Shown here in pieces: positions 28,259 through 36,433 of a DNA stretch of 64,000 nucleotides. The translations under genes and the position numbers were made by a program. The stretch's first letter is position 1. Every line of letters begins with the position of its first letter. The stretch is from the NCBI RefSeq assembly GCF_005116465.1, contig NZ_SWBM01000001.1, forward strand, positions 868,001 through 932,000. The letters are read 5' to 3'. The notes below the pieces were generated by a model. That model worked only from the letters and a program-made list of their open reading frames with translations. It was not told the origin of the DNA and did no database searches. Source of the stretch: Robertmurraya kyonggiensis (GTDB lineage Bacteria > Bacillota > Bacilli > Bacillales > Cytobacillaceae).

Positions 28259-29179
28259 TTATGAGAAGAAGAAAATTCCCATTAATGAATAAATAATGAC
28301 CGTTGAAAATAGAACTGTCATATGGACAAGGGAAAAAACAAACATAGACTTTGCCCATGTGCTTGGATCCATCTTTTTCGAACCGTACATACTTAAAACA
28401 AGCCAACCAATACTCAAAATTAGAGCCACTAGCATAAGGCCGATACTTAATGTTCCGAACAGAAAGCTCATTAATATCATGATGACAAGGTATACGTTTG
28501 TCTGGATAAACGTTCTTTTAACCCCTTTAATTACCGGTAACATCGGAACTTTGGCGGCTTCATAGTCTTCATGACTGCGAATCGCAATCGCATAAAAGTG
28601 AGGCATTTGCCAAATAACTGTGACAAAAAATAATCCAATGATCGCAGGGTGAGTAATATCAGGTTGAATGGCAGCCCACCCGATTAGCGGTGGCATAGCC
28701 CCAGAAATACTGCCTATTTCAGTATTCCAAATCGTTCTTCGTTTTGACCACATGGTATAAGGTACGACATAAAAAAACACGCCGAGAAAACCTAGTAAGC
28801 CAGCAAGCGGAGTTGCTAAGGCGAGTATTCCAACCCCAAACACCGACATAAGGATGCTTAAGATGAGTACGGTTTTGGCTGAAATCTCTCCCGTTACGGT
28901 TGGGCGATTCTTCGTTCTCTTCATAACTGAGTCAATATCCCGATCGTATAGATTGTTAAAGGCTCCCGCAGCAGCAATCACAAGAGTTGAACCAATTAGG
29001 GCATAGACGATATTTGGGTAGACCTCGACCAAATCTTTTTGATAGGTGTATAGAGCGAGAGTTAACCCTGCAAACATCGGGATTAAGTTTGATTTAATGA
29101 TACCTGTTTTCACCGTTGCTCCGATAATTTTGGATAACGGACGTTTTGGAAGTTCTTGAGAACTTAGATTTTCATTCAT
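28259..29179 (-). CDS. ctaB: Protoheme IX farnesyltransferase
   Basis: Membrane prenyltransferase that converts heme B to heme O for the terminal oxidases. The 306 residues form about nine membrane segments; the prenyl-diphosphate/Mg2+ motif NNLYDRDIDSVMKRTKNRP (about 101-119) is intact, and YAIAIRSHEDYEAAKVPMLP gives the second Asp-rich loop. ATG at 29179. In many Bacillus species ctaB is next to ctaA and the ctaCDEF oxidase genes; here it is alone and followed by a tnpB-like insertion, so the cluster may have been separated, or this is a second copy. Confidence 0.93.
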   Translation of the reverse strand: MNENLSSQELPKRPLSKIIGATVKTGIIKSNLIPMFAGLTLALYTYQKDLVEVYPNIVYALIGSTLVIAAAGAFNNLYDRDIDSVMKRTKNRPTVTGEISAKTVLILSILMSVFGVGILALATPLAGLLGFLGVFFYVVPYTMWSKRRTIWNTEIGSISGAMPPLIGWAAIQPDITHPAIIGLFFVTVIWQMPHFYAIAIRSHEDYEAAKVPMLPVIKGVKRTFIQTNVYLVIMILMSFLFGTLSIGLMLVALILSIGWLVLSMYGSKKMDPSTWAKSMFVFSLVHMTVLFSTVIIYSLMGIFFFS

Positions 29180-29260
29180 GACGTGAAATGTCCTTTTCGT
29201 TAAAATTTCTCTGCAGACTGCATTTATAGCACTAATATAACATTAGATAGTGTCACTTAT

Positions 29261-29276
29261 TGTGATTAAAATCACC
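29261..29276. promoter_or_regulatory. Fnr/Crp-like box upstream of ctaB
   Basis: TGTGATTAAAATCACC has TGTGA-N6-TCAC half sites, close to the Fnr consensus of Bacillus, 82 bp upstream of the ctaB start. Oxygen-dependent control of heme O synthesis would make sense. The rest of 29180-29523 holds no recognisable gene. Confidence 0.4.
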
Positions 29277-29523
29277 AATACTATTTTACCATCATTCTTT
29301 CAATAAATTAAGTAATTGGATGAAATTGCGAATAAGATTCATGTGAATAGTCCAAAATAAACCATTTTGTAGACTTTATTAATCGAGATGAAAGACAGTT
29401 CAGTCTATTTCATATTTCTGAATTTTAGACATACTTCGTCATAAATTTACAATAATATAATTATGTTAACTAGAGAAAGTGACGCCAAAAATTATCTTAA
29501 ATACATCTCCAGTAAATCTGCAA

Positions 29524-29784
29524 TTAATTGTACAGGTTTTTGAGTAAAAAAATGAAATAATCTTTTAAATGCCATTGCTGATCTATAAGTTGAGCCTCAA
29601 CTTTTTCCCCTTCTGATTCTTTCATACATTTCTTAGCGAATTCTTTATCATGATTTTCCGAAAAATAATGTTGAGAATAGTAGGTAAGTTGAGTAGTGGA
29701 TTCTTCAGCAGCACCTACATGGCTTGTACTGACTATAAAAATAGTCAAAAAGGCGATGCATAAAGATAGGAAGTGTCGAAACAA
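29524..29784 (-). CDS. Small secreted protein of unknown function
   Basis: An 86-residue protein: signal peptide (FRHFLSLCIAFLTIFIVSTS, cleaved near AEES), then a short acidic/aromatic mature part of about 58 residues with one Cys. The TTG at 29784 is preferred because the ideal AAGGAGGAGG site lies 6 bases upstream; an ATG at 29808 would bury this site in the coding region. The ribosome site is the 3' arm of a long inverted repeat (29793-29802 with 29829-29838). No family recognised. Confidence 0.6.
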   Translation of the reverse strand: MFRHFLSLCIAFLTIFIVSTSHVGAAEESTTQLTYYSQHYFSENHDKEFAKKCMKESEGEKVEAQLIDQQWHLKDYFIFLLKNLYN

Positions 29785-29792
29785 TTTGTCCT

Positions 29793-29838
29793 CCTCCTTC
29801 CGTGTCATTTCAATATTTTATGAAATTTCGGAAGGAGG
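29793..29838 (-). promoter_or_regulatory. Leader hairpin masking the Shine-Dalgarno site
   Basis: In the minus-strand RNA, CCTCCTTCCG pairs perfectly with CGGAAGGAGG (10 bp), continued by an inner ATTTCA/TGAAAT stem. The right arm is the ribosome binding site of the secreted-protein gene. No T tract follows, so it does not look like a terminator of the upstream gene. Confidence 0.6.
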
Positions 29839-29880
29839 GGAATAGATTATATGGTGGAAAGTTTTTACATATTTAATATA

Positions 29881-30522
29881 TTAATCTTTGATTGTGAGGC
29901 CCAGCATCATCGCGAATCCAATTGCTTGTTCAGAATTGACGATGCAGCCAGGTAAATCATCTAATTCAACCTGAATGGCTTGAAATGTAGAACTACTAAT
30001 GTCTGTTCCTTTTAAAGTAGTTCGAGAAAAATTCGCATCATTCAAATCGCATTCTTGAAAGGCTATCTTATTGAATTTACATTCATAGAAATCTGCACTT
30101 CTGAGAATGCTGTTATCGAAAACCACTTGTTTGAAGCTACTATAGCCAAATGAGCTCAAATTCAAATTACAATTTTCAAACAAGACATTTGCAAAGGATG
30201 CTTCAGCTAAATTCACTCCTAATAATTTGCAGTTTTTAAATTCTGTTCGATGAATCACTGCTTCCATGAGGTCAGCATTTGAAAAATCACAATGATCAAA
30301 AATCACATCAGTTAAATCAATTTTTCGAGAAGAAACATTGTTAAATGTCACGTTTTGGAAGATGACTTGCGAAAACTTAATCTTGTCCAAATTCTCTAGT
30401 TCAACCGTGCAATTGGAGATAAGACAGTCTTCAATATAAGGATCATCATCATTGAAAATTTCCTCAAAGTTTACTGGAGTTAGATGAGCAGGAATTTTTG
30501 GTTGGTCAATTTTTGTGGCCAT
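29881..30522 (-). CDS. Pentapeptide-repeat protein
   Basis: A 213-residue soluble protein dominated by A(D/N)LXX-type pentapeptide repeats (about residues 35-190), which form a right-handed beta-helix. FDHCDFSNADLMEAVIHR and FQECDLNDANFSRTTLKG are clear examples. No catalytic domain. Some relatives mimic DNA and protect gyrase, but nothing here points to that. The ATG at 30522 follows AAGGGTG; a GTG nine bases earlier lacks a proper site. Unlike the other pentapeptide protein in this window it has no Cys-rich head. Confidence 0.8.
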   Translation of the reverse strand: MATKIDQPKIPAHLTPVNFEEIFNDDDPYIEDCLISNCTVELENLDKIKFSQVIFQNVTFNNVSSRKIDLTDVIFDHCDFSNADLMEAVIHRTEFKNCKLLGVNLAEASFANVLFENCNLNLSSFGYSSFKQVVFDNSILRSADFYECKFNKIAFQECDLNDANFSRTTLKGTDISSSTFQAIQVELDDLPGCIVNSEQAIGFAMMLGLTIKD

Positions 30523-30763
30523 TTTTATCACCCTTATTTAAAAATAAATGTTTCAATACCTTCATTATAACTGAACAACACGATTAATAAATTTATTATA
30601 TTAATATATTTCTAAAACCGAAAATATGTTATGAGATTGTTAGGAAATTACATGTTTATTACAGTTTTATTAAAAAGAACATAAAGAGAATACAACCTCT
30701 CGAAAGTTATAGACGTATAGAAATGGGGTATGGTAGTCTATAAAAGTTGTTGGGAGGTTGAAT

Positions 30764-31777
30764 ATGAAAAAACGAGAAGCTTACTATGATAATGCGAAAT
30801 TTTTACTGATTTTTTTCGTAGTATTTGGCCATTTAATCCAATCATATATTCAAGAAGACAAATTTATTTATACCATTTACACAACTATTTATACATTCCA
30901 TATGCCAGCATTCATCTTAATTTCAGGATTTTTTGCTAAAGGCATTCATAAAAAAGGGTACGTTAAGAAGATCACGAAAAAATTAATCATTCCGTATTTA
31001 ATTTTTCAAGGGATATACTCAGTTTACTACAACTTTATCCAGGAAAATGAAGGGATTGTATTAGATCCATTCGTACCACAATGGTCCTTATGGTTCCTAA
31101 TGAGCCTATTCTGTTGGAATCTCATGTTATTTGTCTTCACAAAATGGAAAGCTGGTATTTCACTTATCATGACTGTTGCTTTAGGTGTAATTGTCGGTTA
31201 TTTTGATGAAATTAATAGCTTCTTGAGCTTATCACGTACATTTGTGTTTTTCCCATTTTTCTTAATCGGATATTACTTGAAAAAAGAACATTTTGAAAGG
31301 GTGAAGGCAGTAAAGTTTAAGTATTTATCATTGATCGTGTTGTTATCGATATTTGCTGCTGTGTATTTCCTTCCTGATTTCGAATACAAATGGCTGTTTG
31401 GCTCAAAACCATACGGGGAATTGGATGAAACAGGAGTTAATGCAGGAACGATTCGCTTAGGGGTTTACGCCGTTACATCTCTTGCAACTCTAAGTTTCTT
31501 AGCATTAGTTCCGAGGAAGCACTATTTCTTTACAAAATGGGGTACTAGTTCACTTTACGTCTATCTTCTTCACGGTTTCTTTGTCAAATACTTTAGAAAC
31601 AGTGGATTAGAGAATATTCTAAGTGAATCAGAACAGATCATTGTTCTATTATTGTTATCAATACTACTAATTGCGTTCTTATCAAGTAAATTCATTCGGA
31701 AAATTGCACAGCCATTAATTGAACTAAGGTTCTCTTTTCCGAAAAAATATGTAGCCAACTTCGGGCAAAAAGATTAA
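30764..31777 (+). CDS. Membrane acyltransferase (acyltransferase family 3)
   Basis: A 337-residue integral membrane protein with about ten hydrophobic helices. The start YYDNAKFLLIFFVVFGHLI contains the family's Asn/His pattern in helix 1 (FGH), and TFHMPAFILISGFFAKG gives the conserved second helix. Members O-acetylate surface glycans or lipids at the membrane. The ATG at 30764 follows GGGAGG. The acceptor cannot be predicted. Confidence 0.82.
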   Translation: MKKREAYYDNAKFLLIFFVVFGHLIQSYIQEDKFIYTIYTTIYTFHMPAFILISGFFAKGIHKKGYVKKITKKLIIPYLIFQGIYSVYYNFIQENEGIVLDPFVPQWSLWFLMSLFCWNLMLFVFTKWKAGISLIMTVALGVIVGYFDEINSFLSLSRTFVFFPFFLIGYYLKKEHFERVKAVKFKYLSLIVLLSIFAAVYFLPDFEYKWLFGSKPYGELDETGVNAGTIRLGVYAVTSLATLSFLALVPRKHYFFTKWGTSSLYVYLLHGFFVKYFRNSGLENILSESEQIIVLLLLSILLIAFLSSKFIRKIAQPLIELRFSFPKKYVANFGQKD

Positions 31778-31805
31778 ATCATACATTGAATGACCATTTA
31801 CTGGG

Positions 31806-31840
31806 AAAACTCCTAATAGGCAAAAATTAGGAGTTTTTTT
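31806..31840 (+). terminator. Terminator after the acyltransferase that also carries the next ribosome site
   Basis: Perfect 12-bp stem (31806-31817 and 31826-31837) ending in seven Ts. The right arm contains AGGAG, which is 9 bases before the ATG of the next gene at 31843. Confidence 0.8.
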
Positions 31841-31842
31841 GT

Positions 31843-32565
31843 ATGAAAAATTATTTCTTTTTTATCATTCTTATGACAATCGTGTTTGGGACATATTCAT
31901 GGACAATGTCAGCCTCTCGTGAGATCAATGTAGTTGCATTAGGAGATTCAATCACTTATGGGACGGGCGATTCAAAGAAAATGGGATATGTTGAAAGAGT
32001 GAAAACTCAGCTCGAAGAAAAAGAAGGCTTACCTGTATTTGTGAAAAATTATGGAGTGCCACGCCTGACAAGTGAAAATATATTAGAAAAGCTTGAGGAT
32101 GCAACTATACTAGAAGAAATTAAGAAAGCTAATTATATTTTTCTCTACATTGGAACAAATGATTTTAGAAAATGGATAAAGCCAACAGGCGATAAGCTTA
32201 CTTGGCATAACATGATGAAAGGCAAAATAATTTTTTCCGCGAATCTTCAAAAGATAGTAGAGAAAGTGCGAAATGAAAATAAGCTAGCTCAGATTTATGT
32301 GATGGGACTATATCATCCGTACACTGAATTCGATAACCAACAAGAAATTTTGAATATTATTGAATTGTGGAATCATGAAATGGTCAATGTAACACATAAA
32401 TTTGAAGAGTCGTATTTCGTGCCAACTTTGGATGTATTTCTAAATAAGCCAAAAATGGAATATTTTCAAGATAAGATCCATCCGAATTCAGATGGCTACC
32501 AAGCGATTGCGGACCGAGTGATGGAGAGGATTATAGATATAGAAAAGAATAAACATTCTAGTTAA
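31843..32565 (+). CDS. SGNH/GDSL-family hydrolase
   Basis: A 240-residue lipase/esterase. An N-terminal hydrophobic segment (FFFIILMTIVFGTYSW) anchors or exports it. Block I is VVALGDSITYG with the catalytic Ser, block III GTND carries the oxyanion Asn, and DKIHPNSDGY near residue 217 provides the Asp-x-x-His pair. All catalytic residues are intact. It resembles YpmR-type lipases of Bacillus. The only visible ribosome site is AGGAG within the upstream terminator stem. Substrate unknown. Confidence 0.85.
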   Translation: MKNYFFFIILMTIVFGTYSWTMSASREINVVALGDSITYGTGDSKKMGYVERVKTQLEEKEGLPVFVKNYGVPRLTSENILEKLEDATILEEIKKANYIFLYIGTNDFRKWIKPTGDKLTWHNMMKGKIIFSANLQKIVEKVRNENKLAQIYVMGLYHPYTEFDNQQEILNIIELWNHEMVNVTHKFEESYFVPTLDVFLNKPKMEYFQDKIHPNSDGYQAIADRVMERIIDIEKNKHSS

Positions 32566-32566
32566 G

Positions 32567-32594
32567 AAAGTTGTCAGGGTGGCAGCTTTTTTTC
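32567..32594 (+). terminator. Terminator after the SGNH hydrolase
   Basis: 10-bp stem with two G-T pairs (32567-32576 and 32580-32589), 3-nt loop and T run. Confidence 0.8.
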
Positions 32595-32676
32595 TTATGG
32601 TCAAACAATAGTTTTATTGAAATAAGAAGTCTATTATAATCAGATTGTAAGCGGTAAAAAGGAAGTGTTAGCTATT

Positions 32677-33492
32677 ATGGAAAAGGTTCATCAACAAAAT
32701 CAATTAAAGGCCGATTGTGAAAATTGTTATGGGTTATGTTGTGTTGCACTTCCTTTTGGAAAGTCAGCAGACTTTGCTATGGAAAAAGAAGGAGGAGCAC
32801 CTTGTCATAACTTAGAGTCAAATTTCCGCTGTAGCATTCATAATGAATTAAGAAACAATGGCTTTAAAGGGTGCACCGTCTTCGAATGCTTTGGGGCGGG
32901 ACAAAAAGTTTCTCAGATTACTTTTCATGGTAGAGATTGGCGAGAAGATCAAAAAGTAGCAAAGGAAATGTTTGCTGTGTTTCCACTTATGCAACAGCTT
33001 CACGAAATGCTTCTGTATTTATATGAAGCTCGCAGTCTTGGGGCAACTAAATCGATACATAAAGAATTACAAAAAGCTTTGGATGAGACAGAGCAGATGA
33101 CGAATTTAAGTCCAAAATCGATTTTAGATTTAGAGATACATATTCATAGAACAAGAATTAACGAATTATTATTACGAGTAAGCGATTTAGTTCGGGCAAA
33201 ATTTAATAACAAAAAATCAAAAAAGGATCTAATAGGTGCAAAATTAAGAGGAGCTAATCTTAAAGGAAGTAATTTTAGAGGTGCATGGCTAATTGCGGCT
33301 GACCTTAGGGAAGCTGATATGTCTATGTGTGATTTCATTGGATCTGATTTGAGAGATGCGGACTTAAGAGGAGCGAATCTTACAGGGAGTATTTTTCTAA
33401 CACAAGTGCAGGTTAACTCCGCTAACGGGGACATCCATACGAAACTACCGGATACTTTAAAATTACCTCCACATTGGCTCAATTTCAAGTGA
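32677..33492 (+). CDS. Cys-rich pentapeptide-repeat protein (YybG-like)
   Basis: A 271-residue two-part protein. Residues 10-75 contain CENCYGLCC followed by further Cys at CHNL, CSIH, CTVFECFG, which could bind a metal or Fe-S cluster. A helical middle section leads to a C-terminal pentapeptide-repeat helix (about 186-250; AKLRGANLKGSNFRGAWL). The layout resembles B. subtilis YybG as I remember it. The ATG at 32677 is used; a GTG at 32665 is too close to its ribosome site. Function unknown; distinct from the plain pentapeptide protein at 29881. Confidence 0.75.
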   Translation: MEKVHQQNQLKADCENCYGLCCVALPFGKSADFAMEKEGGAPCHNLESNFRCSIHNELRNNGFKGCTVFECFGAGQKVSQITFHGRDWREDQKVAKEMFAVFPLMQQLHEMLLYLYEARSLGATKSIHKELQKALDETEQMTNLSPKSILDLEIHIHRTRINELLLRVSDLVRAKFNNKKSKKDLIGAKLRGANLKGSNFRGAWLIAADLREADMSMCDFIGSDLRDADLRGANLTGSIFLTQVQVNSANGDIHTKLPDTLKLPPHWLNFK

Positions 33493-33567
33493 ACGTTTAG
33501 CTTTATTGTTACGCCGAACTATTCGTTACGCCAATAAAGCTAAACGTGAGAGAGAAGAGCTTCTCTC
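33493..33567. repeat. Tandem strong hairpins upstream of the second LacI gene
   Basis: A perfect 16-bp inverted repeat (33493-33508 with 33532-33547, 23-nt loop) is followed at once by an 8-bp palindrome (33550-33567, GAGAGAAG/CTTCTCTC). Neither has a T tract. Confidence 0.65.
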
Positions 33568-33585
33568 CAGAATTAGAATAAAATA

Positions 33586-33599
33586 TGAAACGCGTTTCA
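33586..33599. promoter_or_regulatory. LacI-type operator before the second LacI gene
   Basis: TGAAACGCGTTTCA is a perfect 14-bp palindrome 32 bp upstream of the regulator's ATG. The centre is GC rather than the CG of cre sites, so it is more likely this regulator's own operator. Confidence 0.6.
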
Positions 33600-33630
33600 G
33601 AGCAAGAGATTTTTTAAAATAGGTGAGTAC

Positions 33631-34590
33631 ATGACGAATATTAAAGACTTAGCGAAGATGGCTGGGGTGTCGGTAACCACAGTCTCCCGTGTATTAAATG
33701 AGCATCCCTATGTGAGTGAAAAGAAAAGGATGGCTGTACTAGAAGCGATTAAAGCTACAAATTATCATAAAAACATTAATGCCGTACACTTAAGCAAAGG
33801 AAATACATTGCTTATGGGCGTAGTACTTCCTTTCACAGGGCATCCCTATTTTGCTTCATTATTGAAAGGAATCGCAAGAATTGCATTAGAGCACGATTAT
33901 AAATTGGTATTGTTTCAAACAGATTATTTAGAAAGTAGAGAACTCGATGCACTGCTGATGCTGAAAGAAAAGCAGATTGATAGCTTAATCATTTGCTCAA
34001 GAGCATGTAGTTTGGCAACAATTGAGGAGCATCTACACTATGGTTCAATTGTGCTATGTGAAAATATTAAACGAGAACAAATTTCTACCACATTTGTTAA
34101 CCATTATTCTGTCTTTTTTGAAGCGCTTGAGTATTTATATCAAAAGGGGCATCAGAAAATTGGCTATTGTATTGGCAGAAGATCCGGGAGTAGTAGCAAA
34201 AAAAGAGAGCAAGCTTACAAGGATTTTCTTGTGAAATACGATTTACATTTTAGACCAGAATATATTATGGATAACTGTCTCTATGTTGAGGACGCTGAAA
34301 AAATAATCAAGGAATTAAAAACGATGGAAGTGCCTCCAACTGCATTGTTAGTAACAAATGATCAAATAGCAGCTGGGGTTGTGACTTGTTGTCATAATGA
34401 AGGGATTGCGATTCCTGACGAGTTGGCTATTATCGGTTTTGATAATCAACCGATTGCAAAAATGATGAACATTACTACAATTGATATTCCACACGAACAA
34501 ATGGGAGAGAATCTTTTTTTACAAGCGGTAGGAGAAGAAATTAGCCATACGGAAGTAAAGGTAAAATTGATTGAACGCGGTACAGTATGA
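33631..34590 (+). CDS. LacI-family transcriptional regulator
   Basis: A 319-residue repressor. Helix-turn-helix and hinge are at residues 2-55 (IKDLAKMAGVSVTTVSRVLN), and a sugar-binding-type effector domain starts near residue 60 (LLMGVVLPFTGHPYF). Start ATG 33631 with AGGTGAG upstream. No sugar gene is close; the genes immediately after encode an acetyltransferase, a VOC protein and an ATPase, with gaps of 12 bp, a 4-bp overlap and 15 bp. The regulator may therefore control this small unit or a distant locus. It is only distantly similar to the LacI protein at 1497. Confidence 0.85.
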   Translation: MTNIKDLAKMAGVSVTTVSRVLNEHPYVSEKKRMAVLEAIKATNYHKNINAVHLSKGNTLLMGVVLPFTGHPYFASLLKGIARIALEHDYKLVLFQTDYLESRELDALLMLKEKQIDSLIICSRACSLATIEEHLHYGSIVLCENIKREQISTTFVNHYSVFFEALEYLYQKGHQKIGYCIGRRSGSSSKKREQAYKDFLVKYDLHFRPEYIMDNCLYVEDAEKIIKELKTMEVPPTALLVTNDQIAAGVVTCCHNEGIAIPDELAIIGFDNQPIAKMMNITTIDIPHEQMGENLFLQAVGEEISHTEVKVKLIERGTV

Positions 34591-34602
34591 GGAGGGGAAG
34601 CC

Positions 34603-35124
34603 ATGAAAACGTCTGTTATTACGACTGAAAGATTGAATTTAAGAGAAATGGGAAAAGAAGATGCTCCACTTTTGCAAGAAATCTTCTCAGACCCTGTTGC
34701 GATGAAATATTATCCTTCTATAAAAGATGAAAAACAGACTTTAGATTGGATTGAGTGGACCTTAAGGAATTATGAGAACTATAGTGTTGGGCTTTGGATT
34801 GTGGAGGACAAAGACACGGGAGAATTTCTCGGTCAATGTGGAATCGTGCCTCAAGAGGTAGATGGAGAGATTGTGATGGAGATCGGGTATCTTTTTGCCA
34901 GAAGAGTCTGGGGAAATGGCTATGCAACGGAAGCAGCAGCTGCTTGTAAACACTATGGTTTTGAACAGATGAACTTAAGTAAAATAGTTTCACTTCCTGA
35001 TGTAAATAATATTCCATCAACAAAGGTGGCAGAACGTATTGGTATGAAGGTTGAAAAAACAATTCATAAATGGGGAAAAAAAGTGTTTGTGTATTCTGTT
35101 TCTAAGGAAGGGGAAATCAAATGA
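34603..35124 (+). CDS. GNAT acetyltransferase (RimJ/RimL type)
   Basis: A 173-residue acetyl-CoA-dependent N-acetyltransferase. TTERLNLREMGKEDAP opens the family fold, the acetyl-CoA loop appears as RRVWGNGYATEA (about 105-116), and NIPSTKVAERIGMKVE near the end is the conserved C-terminal element. ATG at 34603 after GAGGGG. It overlaps the next gene by 4 bp (ATGA). Substrate could be a protein N-terminus, an amino acid or an antibiotic. Confidence 0.85.
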   Translation: MKTSVITTERLNLREMGKEDAPLLQEIFSDPVAMKYYPSIKDEKQTLDWIEWTLRNYENYSVGLWIVEDKDTGEFLGQCGIVPQEVDGEIVMEIGYLFARRVWGNGYATEAAAACKHYGFEQMNLSKIVSLPDVNNIPSTKVAERIGMKVEKTIHKWGKKVFVYSVSKEGEIK

Positions 35125-35543
35125 AACCTAGAGTTACTGTTATTACCATCGGAGTTAATGATTTAGAAAGGGCGTTAGTATTCTATCGTGACGGATTAGG
35201 GTTTCCGACGGAAGGTATTGTTGGCCAGGAATTTGAGCATGGGGCTGTTGCTTTCTTTGACCTCCAGCCAGGATTAAAGCTAGCCATTTGGAATCGGAAA
35301 GATATCGCTCATGAGGCAAAAGTGTCACTCGATGCAAAAAGTTCGACTGCATTCACACTGGGACATAATGTCGGAAGCAAAGAGGAAGTGGACAGGGTAA
35401 TGGAACAAGCTTTGAAGGCTGGAGCTATTATTTCGGACCCTGCTCATAAAACGTTTTGGGGAGGTTACTCAGGATATTTTCAGGACCCTGATGGTCATTT
35501 ATGGGAAGTTGTCTGGAATCCACAGTGGGAATTTGAGGAGTAA
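35121..35543 (+). CDS. VOC (glyoxalase/bleomycin-resistance) family protein
   Basis: A 140-residue protein with two beta-alpha-beta-beta-beta units. ITIGVNDLERALVFYRDGLGFP is the classic start, and FQDPDGHLWEVVWNP at the end contains the metal-binding Glu. Translationally coupled to the GNAT gene. The family covers glyoxalases, ring-cleaving dioxygenases and drug-binding proteins; sequence alone does not choose. Confidence 0.83.
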   Translation: MKPRVTVITIGVNDLERALVFYRDGLGFPTEGIVGQEFEHGAVAFFDLQPGLKLAIWNRKDIAHEAKVSLDAKSSTAFTLGHNVGSKEEVDRVMEQALKAGAIISDPAHKTFWGGYSGYFQDPDGHLWEVVWNPQWEFEE

Positions 35544-35558
35544 GGAGGCCTTTGTGCT

Positions 35559-36311
35559 ATGAAGCTAGATCGGGACACTCAATATATTAGGGATGTTAGT
35601 TTGAAAAGGGAACAGATTTTTTCCTTTGATAAATTTCCACTTAACTTACCAGTAATTCGTCATTTAGATAAGATTGTCTTCCACCCGAATATTACGTATA
35701 TCGTCGGAGAAAATGGCACCGGAAAATCTACTCTACTAGAAGGAATTGCACTTAGTCTCGGATTTAATGCAGAAGGAGGTACTTTGAACTTTAATTTTTC
35801 CAGCTATGATTCTCACTCGGATTTGGACGAATATCTTCGCGTGGTAAAAGGGGTAGAACGAGCAAGCGATGGTTTTTTCTTTCGAGCGGAAACCTTTTAT
35901 AATGTTGCGACTAATATTGAGGAAATGGACAAAGAGCCTGGTGGAAGGCCGATTATTGATTCTTTTGGAGGGAAGTCGCTTCACGAACAATCTCATGGAG
36001 AATCCTTTTTTGCGGCTTTTATGGAGAGGTTTGGAGAAAATGGACTATACATATTAGACGAACCGGAGGCAGCGTTGTCCCCATTAAGACAGCTGTCGCT
36101 GTTAGCTAGAATACATGAACTTATCAATGAAGGTTCTCAATTCATTATTTCTACCCATTCTCCAATCATCATGGCCTACCCACAAGCGAAAATCATCCAG
36201 CTAACTGAAGAAGGAATGTCAGAATTGCATTTAGAAGAGACTTCCCATTATTCCATTATGAAACAATTTTTCGAAGACCGAGATCGGCTGTTATACCATC
36301 TCTTTCAATAG
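35559..36311 (+). CDS. AAA/ABC-type ATPase (SMC-like, single domain)
   Basis: A 250-residue ATPase. Walker A is GENGTGKST (about 50-58), a degenerate ABC signature may be SHGESFF (near 147), and Walker B is LYILDEPEAALS, with the switch His in IISTHSPI. This compact form matches cytosolic AAA_21/ABC-like ATPases found with nucleases or as stand-alone genes. Here no nuclease or toxin is adjacent. Start ATG 35559 with AAGGAGG. Role unknown. Confidence 0.8.
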   Translation: MKLDRDTQYIRDVSLKREQIFSFDKFPLNLPVIRHLDKIVFHPNITYIVGENGTGKSTLLEGIALSLGFNAEGGTLNFNFSSYDSHSDLDEYLRVVKGVERASDGFFFRAETFYNVATNIEEMDKEPGGRPIIDSFGGKSLHEQSHGESFFAAFMERFGENGLYILDEPEAALSPLRQLSLLARIHELINEGSQFIISTHSPIIMAYPQAKIIQLTEEGMSELHLEETSHYSIMKQFFEDRDRLLYHLFQ

Positions 36312-36433
36312 GTAAATGATTTAATTTCGTAAAATTTTTTCGAAAAATTTCCTTAAATCTGGACTAGCACCTTACCACTTTTCTTTTTTTGCCATATAGA
36401 TATGGTAGATAGAAAGGAAGGGAGGCTAAACAT

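Noticed and set aside
28179-28406. 75-codon minus-strand frame over the ctaB 3' end
   Set aside because: Shadow of ctaB in another frame that also runs through the terminator hairpin.
33493-33547. Plain terminator after the YybG-like gene
   Set aside because: The stem is strong but the loop is 23 nt and no T tract follows, so I list it as a structure only.
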